Assembly (NCBI GenBank): GCA_947167455.1
Contig: CAMVIB010000005.1
Location: 1-64,000, forward strand
DNA: 64,000 nt
Reading direction: 5' to 3'
Origin: an uncultured Prevotellaceae bacterium
GTDB taxonomy: Bacteria > Bacteroidota > Bacteroidia > Bacteroidales > Bacteroidaceae
Below the pieces are notes generated by a model that did no database searches, was not told where the DNA came from, and saw only the letters and a program-made list of their open reading frames with translations. Positions 38,448-46,749 of this stretch are shown here, in pieces; within the stretch, counting starts at the first letter, position 1, and every line of letters starts with the position of its first letter. Both the position numbers and the translations under genes were made by a program.

Positions 38448-40703
38448 TTACTTCACGTTGAACTTCTCGGTGGAGAAAGACACATTCTTGTTGCCCTTGT
38501 CAGCCTTTTTGCCGGCGGCGGGCTTGGCGAGCTTCTTCATGTTCCAGAGCTTGTTGATGCCGGTCTTGACATTCAGCGGAGTAGCCTTGGTGTTGATGAA
38601 ACGTGAGGCTATGTGCTTGACGGCAGCACCATCGTCTGTGAGCTGGAAGATTTCCTCTGTCTGTCCGAAGGCGCCAGCCTCTACGTAGAACACAGGGAAG
38701 AAGTGGAAGGTCTTCGTCTCAGGATCGAAGTAAGACGTTGCCTCGCCATATTTCTCAGCGTTGTAGATCTTGCCCTCAACGAGATAGACGGCACCGTATG
38801 TCGAGTGAGCATAGTTGGCATCCTGGTCAGCGACAGAGCAGGCGTTTGTGGCCTGATCCCATTTGAAGAGGAAGTCGCTGCCTCTGCCCCATTCAGCAAT
38901 CTTGAAGGTGTTGTCGAGGTCGTCGCGCTTGAGAAGGGTATATGGTTCTGTGTCGGTGAATGGTGAGCCATCCTCATTTGGCGAGAAGAAGCTGTAAGTG
39001 CACAGACCGGTAGCGTATTCCGACCAAGTGATGTTGGCCAGGACTTCATCGTTGGTGTCGAGAGTGATATACTCTGTCTGCGTGCGGCCGTTGGCATCAC
39101 GATACTTGCGTTCAGCCTGGAAGGTCATGTTGAGCTTCACGACATTTTCGGAGAAAGAAGATGACGAGCCGTTGATGGAAGCGTAGATAGGCATGCCTGC
39201 AGCCTCGATGCCGAGAGGCTGGAGTCCGAGTTCTTCGTCATAGTCCTTAGGCATCTGTATGCGTCCGTCCTTGACGAAGAAATAGACATCGTAGTCCTCA
39301 GCGTAGGGAGCCTCGAGGACGTAGGGTACACCATAGTTTGCTGTGAACGTCTTGTCGGCATCGTCCTGTGTAGCCACGCACTTGCCTCTGTAGAGTGTGA
39401 CAGGCTGTGTCGTGCCGATTTGTCCTGAAGTGAACTCACCGGTGTAAACCTCTTCCCACTCGAAGTCCTCGTCGTTGAAGAGGTTGGCCTCATACTTGAG
39501 CTTGAAACCGTCGAAGATAATTCTTATGCCAGGATCCTCGGTAGTAGCATTCCAGCCGCCCACACCGCTCATATAGAAGTAAGGAGCAAGGTTGATAGCT
39601 CCGGGAATGGTGTATTCCTTGCCTTCGATGGTCTTTTTCTGATAGCCCATGACGTAGCTGCTGAGGAACTGGCTCTCTGCGGGATTCGCATAGAGGTCAG
39701 CGGGATGCCATGCTACGATCTCAACACCATAGCTTGAGTGGACATATCCAGTGTGAATCCCGGTGAAATAGACGAGGTCGGGTTCTGTAATCTTCACGCC
39801 AGCGAATGTCTGACCGACTTTGAGCAGTGTGAGCTCGGTGTATTCAGACGGCTGTGCCGACTGCGCTCCTTTGAGCATCTTATCGTAGGGGTGCATGATG
39901 CGGAATTTGGTGTTGTCGCCATCCTTCATATAGACTTCGACCTCATTGTTTTTCTCAAAATAGTACCAGTCATGGAAGTCTGCCTTACCCACAGGAACCC
40001 ATTTGACGCGTGTCACAGAGAACGTTGCGGTGGCGGCATCGCTGTATGCTGATGTGAAGCGTGGGTCTTTGACAGCATACTGCACCTCGTAGGTCGTTCC
40101 AATCTCAGCCTTGGGGAACGAGATGGTGTATTCGGCATCCCATGCGCCCTGCTTGAACTTTGCCGACGAGATGGTGAAGATGTCTTCTGTACCGTTTGTG
40201 ATGGTGATGGGCACCTCGATAGGCTGTAGGTATATGCTGCACTGTACGGAGTCGAACTCATTGTACTGTCCCTCCAGGATGTCAATCTGTTCCTGGTGCT
40301 CTTTCTTGACAGCCTCGACGGTCTTTTTGTACTCGGCAAGTATCTCGGCCTTCTCTGCGTCTGTCAGACCTTCGGCAGCGAGAGCTTCGTTCTTTATTGC
40401 CTCTGCGGCATCGAGCTCATCTTCCATTTCGTCTTCCTCGTCCTGGATGAGCTGTGCGATTCTCTGTTCTTCAGCCCCCAGCATGTTGCTCAGTTCGGGG
40501 TTGCGACGCGTCATGTGGAGTGTGTAGATGGTCTCCTCGGCGGGGTCGAGCTCCACGGACCGCGTGATCTCCTTGAATGACACCACGGCGTAGTCGGCGC
40601 TGGAGTCCCACTTACCGACCTCCACGTTGTCGTCATCCTTACATCCTGCCAAAGCAAGTGTGGCGAGTGCCATCGGCAGTGCATATCTTAAATACTTGTT
40701 CAT
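38448..40703 (-). CDS. SusD-cotranscribed surface lipoprotein (SusE/F-like position) with charged coiled-coil insertion
   Basis: Lipoprotein signal ALAGCKDDD. Third gene after susC-susD. Insert AEEQRIAQLIQDEEDEMEDELDAAEAIKNEALAAEGLTDAEKAEILAEYKKTVEAVKKEHQEQIDILEG. Confidence 0.75.
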   Translation of the reverse strand: MNKYLRYALPMALATLALAGCKDDDNVEVGKWDSSADYAVVSFKEITRSVELDPAEETIYTLHMTRRNPELSNMLGAEEQRIAQLIQDEEDEMEDELDAAEAIKNEALAAEGLTDAEKAEILAEYKKTVEAVKKEHQEQIDILEGQYNEFDSVQCSIYLQPIEVPITITNGTEDIFTISSAKFKQGAWDAEYTISFPKAEIGTTYEVQYAVKDPRFTSAYSDAATATFSVTRVKWVPVGKADFHDWYYFEKNNEVEVYMKDGDNTKFRIMHPYDKMLKGAQSAQPSEYTELTLLKVGQTFAGVKITEPDLVYFTGIHTGYVHSSYGVEIVAWHPADLYANPAESQFLSSYVMGYQKKTIEGKEYTIPGAINLAPYFYMSGVGGWNATTEDPGIRIIFDGFKLKYEANLFNDEDFEWEEVYTGEFTSGQIGTTQPVTLYRGKCVATQDDADKTFTANYGVPYVLEAPYAEDYDVYFFVKDGRIQMPKDYDEELGLQPLGIEAAGMPIYASINGSSSSFSENVVKLNMTFQAERKYRDANGRTQTEYITLDTNDEVLANITWSEYATGLCTYSFFSPNEDGSPFTDTEPYTLLKRDDLDNTFKIAEWGRGSDFLFKWDQATNACSVADQDANYAHSTYGAVYLVEGKIYNAEKYGEATSYFDPETKTFHFFPVFYVEAGAFGQTEEIFQLTDDGAAVKHIASRFINTKATPLNVKTGINKLWNMKKLAKPAAGKKADKGNKNVSFSTEKFNVK

Positions 40704-40742
40704 ATACTATATTGAATTATGAGTTATGAATTGTTGATGTAC

Positions 40743-42461
40743 TCAGTCTGTTACGCCGTCGCGCAGTCCGGGGTTCTGACCGCTCTTAGGCTGTGTGCCT
40801 CCCTCGTTGTCGATGATGCCGTGGTTGGCATTGACCTCGGTGTCGGGGAAGCGCATGTTGAGCCATGGGTCGTCGGCAGCGATGTTGAACTTGAAACTCT
40901 CGGGCACGTTGCTCTCGCGGTTGGGTATGAAGCGTACGATAGGCTTGTTGAGTCGGCGTGCATCGGAGACGTCGAAGCCTTCGAGCCAGAGCTCTACGCG
41001 GCGCTGGTACCAGATCTCGTCGGCCAGTGTGCGTCCTCCTGCTGTGCTGCTGTAGGCGGGGTCGCGGTAGTTCTTTACGAAATTCTCGAGAACGGTGCGT
41101 CCTTCAGCCTCCTTGCCACCCTTTGCAAGACCCTCGGCCTTGATGAGTATCATCTCCTCGGCGCGCATGAGTGGCCAGTCGTTGTCGTTCTTTGTCGATG
41201 AGGCACCGCTCTTCATGCCGAACTTCACGTTGGTGTAGGGCAGGAGCTCGTCCTTGTCGCCACCCTGATCTTTGAAGGCAGCGATGTCATCGCCCTTGGC
41301 CGTGGCACCGTTGGTGGGGTCTGTCCACACCTGGTTGGCCCAGTTGTCGGAGTGGCGTGTGGCGTCGAGCCACCATCCCTTACGTACGTCGGTGTCGGGA
41401 ATCTTGTCGTAGAGGAGTTTGTTGATGCACGGTGTGTTGACGGTGGCAGGTCCATATCCGCTTCCGCAGAGCGCACTTGTCCATGCGGCGGCACAGCGGT
41501 TGCCATATTCGCTGGCCTCGGCCTCTGTGAGTAGGATACCCCACAGCCAGTTGCGTTCCTGAATGTTGCAGAAGGCAGGTTCGCTGACATCCTGCATGCT
41601 TGCGGGCTGATAGCCTACGAGTGCGCTGTCGGCATCGGCGGCAGCCTGCAGCCAGTTCTCCATGGCGAGGTTGGCACGTGCGCGCAGGCCGAATGCCACG
41701 TTGCGGTCGATGTATATCTTCTGGCTTGCGCTCTCCTTGTAGGCCGTTGTGCTGGTGTAATCTACGCCGCGGTCGTAGCCTTTGAGGTATTCGAGTGCGG
41801 TGTCGAGGTCGCTGATGATCTGAGCATATACCTGCTTGACGGTGGCGCGTGGGTTGTTGGTGTAGTCGAAGTCAGCGTCAGTGCCGAGTAGCGGGATACA
41901 TGGGTCATCGCCATGGCTTGCATAGTTGCCAGCATAGTAAGGTGCGAGTGCCATGTAGTCGAAGGCACGCATAGCGTATGCCTGACCCAGCTTGTTGCGC
42001 GTCAGTGTGTCCGTGGGTTCTGCCTCAAGGAGGGTGGAGAGGCTTGTGATGAGCCCGTTGGCAACACCTATGCTACGATATGGCGTTGTGTAGCGGATGT
42101 AGGGGTTGGCATAGTTGGGGTCGCGGTCAGAGTATTCGCTTGCTGTCGAGAACCAGTTGTAGCCGTTGTCGGAGCCGAAAGCGTCGGCACCTTCGAGTGA
42201 GAGCGAAATCATGCTCATCACGAAGGCGAAGTCATCGGCGCGGTTTGAGCCAGTGAACACACGTCCGCTGCCTCCGTCGGCCATCATCTTAAACATACCT
42301 ACGAAGGAGGCATCGACGCGCGACGGCACAGTTCTGTTGGTCTCTGCCAACTGCTCTGGCGTGATGGAGCCACCTTCTGGAATCTGCTCGTCCATATCCT
42401 TGCATCCCGTTGTGAGAAGGGCTGCTCCCATGGCGAGAAGTGAAATCTTATATAGTTTCAT
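40743..42461 (-). CDS. susD: SusD/RagB family nutrient-binding outer membrane lipoprotein
   Basis: Lipobox LLTTGCKD; RAFDYMALAPYYAGNYAS; C-terminal region W(Y)QRRVELWLEGFDVSDARRLNKP. Confidence 0.93.
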   Translation of the reverse strand: MKLYKISLLAMGAALLTTGCKDMDEQIPEGGSITPEQLAETNRTVPSRVDASFVGMFKMMADGGSGRVFTGSNRADDFAFVMSMISLSLEGADAFGSDNGYNWFSTASEYSDRDPNYANPYIRYTTPYRSIGVANGLITSLSTLLEAEPTDTLTRNKLGQAYAMRAFDYMALAPYYAGNYASHGDDPCIPLLGTDADFDYTNNPRATVKQVYAQIISDLDTALEYLKGYDRGVDYTSTTAYKESASQKIYIDRNVAFGLRARANLAMENWLQAAADADSALVGYQPASMQDVSEPAFCNIQERNWLWGILLTEAEASEYGNRCAAAWTSALCGSGYGPATVNTPCINKLLYDKIPDTDVRKGWWLDATRHSDNWANQVWTDPTNGATAKGDDIAAFKDQGGDKDELLPYTNVKFGMKSGASSTKNDNDWPLMRAEEMILIKAEGLAKGGKEAEGRTVLENFVKNYRDPAYSSTAGGRTLADEIWYQRRVELWLEGFDVSDARRLNKPIVRFIPNRESNVPESFKFNIAADDPWLNMRFPDTEVNANHGIIDNEGGTQPKSGQNPGLRDGVTD

Positions 42462-42529
42462 AAACAATTATGAATTATGAATTAAGAATTATGAATTACT
42501 GTAGTGTAAAGAACTCTGGTTTGACGTGG

Positions 42530-45500
42530 TTAGAACTTCACTGTCAGACCTGCTGTTACGCTGCGCATGGAGGCGTATGAGCCAGTTGCCATACCGGCAC
42601 CTGTCGTGAAGCTGCCGACGCCAACTGTGTAGCGTGGGTCGAGACCCTTGCGTGCAGTGAGCAGGAAGAGGTTCTCTCCTGCGAAATACACGCGCAGGCT
42701 GCGTATGTGGAGCTTGTTCATCCACTTCTTGGGGAAGGTGTAGCCCACTGTGAGGTTGTTCAGCGAGAGATAGTTGCTCTTGGTGAGCCAACGGTCTGCT
42801 GCTGTCTGTGAGCTGGCATCGGTGTCGCCATAGACGAGACGAGGAATGTCAGAGCCGGTGTTCTCTGTGCTCCATGCATCGAGGAGGTCCTTGTGCATAG
42901 CCTGTCCGTTGCTGCGTCCGTTGACCATGAGCTGCTGGTAAGCACCATCCACGGTCTTGCCTCCGAGCTGATAGCTGAACTGTGCGCTGACGTCAACGCC
43001 GTAAGCCTCGAATGTCGTGCCGAAGCCACCGATGACCTTAGCCTGAACGCTTCCGAGGTCGTACTTGTCGGCCTGGTCGATGCTGTTGACTACGATGTCA
43101 CGTCCGGTGTACTGCGGTGTCGTGCCGTCGGCCTCGTAGAGAGTGTTTCCCTCAGCGTCCTTGACGGTCTCCTTGGCATACCACAGGGCCTGGCCTGGCT
43201 CGAACTTGTTGTTGGCAGGCACCTCGCCGGTGTAGCTGCCCTGGTATGTGCCGGCGTACTTCAGCATGTAAGCCTGGTGGAGAGAGCCTCCGACGCGTAT
43301 GATGCTGTTGCTGTACTTGATGCCGCCCACGGCCTCGTCAGCGGGGTCGAGGTGCAGGAACTCGTTGTGGTTGTGTGCCAGTGTGGCGTTGATGTTCCAC
43401 TTGATGTTCTTTGTGCGGATGACGTCACCGTCGAGTGAGATTTCTATACCGCGGTTGAGGAGCTCGCCGACGTTAGTGGGGTATGTGTTAGCGCTGATAC
43501 CGCTGGACAGTGGCAGGTCTTTGGTGTAGAGGAGGTCCTTTGTGACACCGTTGTAGAACTCGATGGTACCGTTGAGGCGATACTTGAAGAACGAGAAGTC
43601 AACACCGATGTTCCACATCTGCTTCTTCTCCCATGTGAGGTTCTCGTTGCCCTTTGTGGTCTGCGAGATGGAGTACTGTCCTGTCTCGTCGTTGTAGGAT
43701 GTGGTGTAGAAGTCGCTGTAAGCGTGGTAGCCCATGCCGCCGTCGTTACCGTTGGCACCGAAGCTTGCCTTGAGCTTGAGGAGGTCAACCCACTCGGCGT
43801 TCTTCATGAAGTTCTCCTTGTTGATCTGCCAGCCTACGCCGACACCTCCGAATGTACCCCAACGGTGTCCGGGAGCGAAGATGGAGCTGCCGTCGCGACG
43901 TATGCTTGCATCCACGAAGTAGCGTTCGTCGTAGTCGTAGGCCACCTTACCGAGGATACCCTGACGGAAGATCTGGTCGCTGTTGGAGTAAACGTGCTCG
44001 TTGGTGTGAGAGAGGGCGTTGTTGAGCTCGCCGACGTTGGGGTTGAAGAGGTGGTCCTTGTCGCCGTTGATGTTCTGCTCAGTCTGACGGTTGTTCTCGT
44101 AACCGACAAGCACGTTGAGGTTGTGCAGTCCGAAAGCCCTCTGGTAGCTGGCCATATACTGCTGGTTGATGTTGAATGTGCGGTCTTGGTTGGTGTAGCC
44201 GATACCGTCCACGCTGGAACCACTGCCGAAACGGCTGTAGAGGTAGTTGGTGCGGCTGTTGATGGCCTGTGCAGCGAGCTGCGCCCAGATGTTGAGGCCT
44301 TCTATGGGTGTCACTGTAGCCTGCCACTGACCTGTGAAGATGTCGCCCGTGCCCTTGCGGCGGTCGTACATATTGTCGCGCACGGCGTTACCTACGATAG
44401 AGGGTCGTGTCTGGTTGGTCTGGTTGGAGTCGTAGATAGTGATGCCGTTGTCAACCTTGATCGTCCCGTCGGCGTTGCGTACGTAGAGCGGGTAGATGGG
44501 ACCCATGATGTTTGTGATGTAGAAGAGGTTGCCGCTGCTGCCCCATGTCGTTCCGTAGGTGGGGTTTTGGCTGTCGCGGTGTGTGAAGCCCATGTTCGTG
44601 GTGAGCTTGAGCCAGCTCTTGGCCTGATACTCGACGTTGGTACGTGCTGTGTAGCGCTTGTAGTTGGAGTTCTCCACGGTACCTCCATCCTGCAGGAATC
44701 CTACGCCGGCATAGTAGTTGAGGCGGTCTGTGCCACCGCTGACGCTGACGTTGTACTCCTGACGGAAGCTGTTGTGGTAGGTCTCGTTGTACCAGTCGTC
44801 GGGGGTATAGTAGTACTCTCCGTCGCTGTAGCCGAGCTTGGCGTGCGGGTTGAGCTTACCGTTCGTGCCGATGAGGTTCTCGCCCTGCGGCAGCGTATAA
44901 ACCTGATAGCCGAGGCCGCCGTTGTTGCCGTTGTAGATGTTGGCACTTGCCCAGCGGTATGCGTCCTGGTCGGAGGCGCCGAGGGTCTTGCGCCAGTTGT
45001 AGAGGGATGCGAACTGTGTCTCGTAGTACTGTCCCGGGTCAGAGATGACATCGTAGTTTGGCACGAGGCGGCTGTTGCTACCCCACTTGGCGTCGAAGGT
45101 CACTTCAGCGTCCTGCTTGCCGCGAGCCTTCTTGGTGGTTATGATGATGGCACCGTTTGCGGCGCGTGCGCCGTAGAGTGCTGTTGCGCTGGCGTCCTTC
45201 AGCACGGACATCGACTCGATGTCGTTGGGGTTGACAGTGACGACGCCGGCAGCCATAGGCACACCGTCGATGATGTAGAGAGGAGTTGTGCTGGCCTCCA
45301 TGGAGCCGAAGCCACGGATGCGGATTGTGGGCGACGAGCCAGGTCCTGCGCTGACGCCAGTTGCCTGCACGCCTGCCACCTTACCGATGAGTGCGTTGGT
45401 GGCTGTCGAGCTGACGTGGTTTGTAATGTCCTCGCTCTTCACCTCCACGGCCGAGCCTGTGAATGTGGAGCGCTTTGTCGTACCATAGGCGACGACCATG

Positions 45501-45808
45501 ACTTCGTCGAGGAGACGGTTGTCGGTGTCGAGTGCGATCTGCATGCCGTTGCGTGCCTTGATGACGCGTGGCAGCATGCCGATGTGTGTGAACTCCAGGC
45601 GTGAGTTGGCGTCTGGCACCTGGATGGTGAAGTTACCGTTCATGTCGGTGGTCGTGCCTGTCTTCTGGCCAAGCACCTTCACTGCGGCACCGGGCAGGGG
45701 TTCGCCATCGTCAGCAGAGATGACCGTACCCTTGACCGTAATCTGAGCCATCGCCATTCCTACGCAGAGAAAGAGCGCGCTCATGAGCATTGTTAGTCTT
45801 TTTTCCAT
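42530..45808 (-). CDS. susC: SusC/RagA family TonB-linked outer membrane protein
   Basis: Carboxypeptidase-like N-domain (VKGTVISADDGEPLPGAAVKVLG), TonB plug (MVVAYGTTKRSTFTGSAVEV, IRGFGSMEASTTPLYIIDGVP, SVLKDASATALYGARAANGAIIITTKK). Confidence 0.97.
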   Translation of the reverse strand: MEKRLTMLMSALFLCVGMAMAQITVKGTVISADDGEPLPGAAVKVLGQKTGTTTDMNGNFTIQVPDANSRLEFTHIGMLPRVIKARNGMQIALDTDNRLLDEVMVVAYGTTKRSTFTGSAVEVKSEDITNHVSSTATNALIGKVAGVQATGVSAGPGSSPTIRIRGFGSMEASTTPLYIIDGVPMAAGVVTVNPNDIESMSVLKDASATALYGARAANGAIIITTKKARGKQDAEVTFDAKWGSNSRLVPNYDVISDPGQYYETQFASLYNWRKTLGASDQDAYRWASANIYNGNNGGLGYQVYTLPQGENLIGTNGKLNPHAKLGYSDGEYYYTPDDWYNETYHNSFRQEYNVSVSGGTDRLNYYAGVGFLQDGGTVENSNYKRYTARTNVEYQAKSWLKLTTNMGFTHRDSQNPTYGTTWGSSGNLFYITNIMGPIYPLYVRNADGTIKVDNGITIYDSNQTNQTRPSIVGNAVRDNMYDRRKGTGDIFTGQWQATVTPIEGLNIWAQLAAQAINSRTNYLYSRFGSGSSVDGIGYTNQDRTFNINQQYMASYQRAFGLHNLNVLVGYENNRQTEQNINGDKDHLFNPNVGELNNALSHTNEHVYSNSDQIFRQGILGKVAYDYDERYFVDASIRRDGSSIFAPGHRWGTFGGVGVGWQINKENFMKNAEWVDLLKLKASFGANGNDGGMGYHAYSDFYTTSYNDETGQYSISQTTKGNENLTWEKKQMWNIGVDFSFFKYRLNGTIEFYNGVTKDLLYTKDLPLSSGISANTYPTNVGELLNRGIEISLDGDVIRTKNIKWNINATLAHNHNEFLHLDPADEAVGGIKYSNSIIRVGGSLHQAYMLKYAGTYQGSYTGEVPANNKFEPGQALWYAKETVKDAEGNTLYEADGTTPQYTGRDIVVNSIDQADKYDLGSVQAKVIGGFGTTFEAYGVDVSAQFSYQLGGKTVDGAYQQLMVNGRSNGQAMHKDLLDAWSTENTGSDIPRLVYGDTDASSQTAADRWLTKSNYLSLNNLTVGYTFPKKWMNKLHIRSLRVYFAGENLFLLTARKGLDPRYTVGVGSFTTGAGMATGSYASMRSVTAGLTVKF

Positions 45809-46315
45809 AAATACTCTCATTAATTAAACATATTACTGTTAATAAAATTTGCTTTTTATGGTTGGGAAAGTGTGTGTGTGTTGTCTTTTTGGTGGTTGTC
45901 GTATGTGTGTCGGCGTTGCCATGGTTTATACTACGCCTATTTTTGGGCGCAAAATTAGTATAAATTTATCTAATAACAATGAAAAATGCAAAAAAATGTT
46001 GCATTGCTATGCTTTTTTAGGCGTTTCTCATGTGTGATGCGTCAAAAAGTCATAATTTTTGCCGCTTTTGCGACTTTTTGGTAAAAGTGCGTCTGGGCGC
46101 CCGGGGGTGCTGGGTGAGGGTCAGAGGGGTTTGGGAGGGAGCCTCGGCAGGAAAACCGCCGGGCGCAAACGGCGTATGGCGGTGGATTGGGGCGGTAGCC
46201 TCGCGCGCGATATATAAATAAGGTGTAGGGGAGTAAATGGTAAATGTTAAATGTAAAATGGCAAAGGAGTGGGGGGCTAAAGTGTTGTGGAGTAGGGGTT
46301 GGCTGGCCTGCTGCG

Positions 46316-46675
46316 TTATTTGTGGAGGCTGAAATGTATGCCAGCCCCTGCGCAGTCGGCTCCCATGGGTGGGTTTTGCTTCATGATGTCAATGCTGACG
46401 GCTTCGACAAGTGGGAAGCCGTCGAGCACGGCATTTGCCGTGCGCCATGCTACGTGTTCTAGCAGTGCCGCAGGAATTGCCATTTCGCGCTTTACGACAT
46501 CGAGCAGGTCGGCGTAGGAGACGGTCGCCCGGATGTCGTCGGTGCGCATGGCCTCGCTGACGTCGGCCTCTATGCTCATGTTGATTATGAAAAACGCCCC
46601 CACGGTGCGCTCTTGTGGGAGCACGCCGTGGTGGGCGAAGATGCGTAGGTCACGTATGTAGATGGTCGTGTTCAT
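46316..46675 (-). CDS. folB: Dihydroneopterin aldolase
   Basis: IYIRDLRIFAHHGVLPQERTVGAFFIINMSIEADVSEAMRTDDIRATVSYADLLDVV. Confidence 0.92.
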   Translation of the reverse strand: MNTTIYIRDLRIFAHHGVLPQERTVGAFFIINMSIEADVSEAMRTDDIRATVSYADLLDVVKREMAIPAALLEHVAWRTANAVLDGFPLVEAVSIDIMKQNPPMGADCAGAGIHFSLHK

Positions 46676-46749
46676 GCCAGTGGTGCGTCGGCAGCGAGGT
46701 GTCGGCTATTGTTGTGCTGCTGTGTGCCGGGTTTGGTCGCATCGTGTCG

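Noticed and set aside
43724-45604. 626-aa plus-strand ORF antisense to susC
   Set aside because: Composition typical of an antisense shadow ORF; susC on the other strand has clear family motifs.
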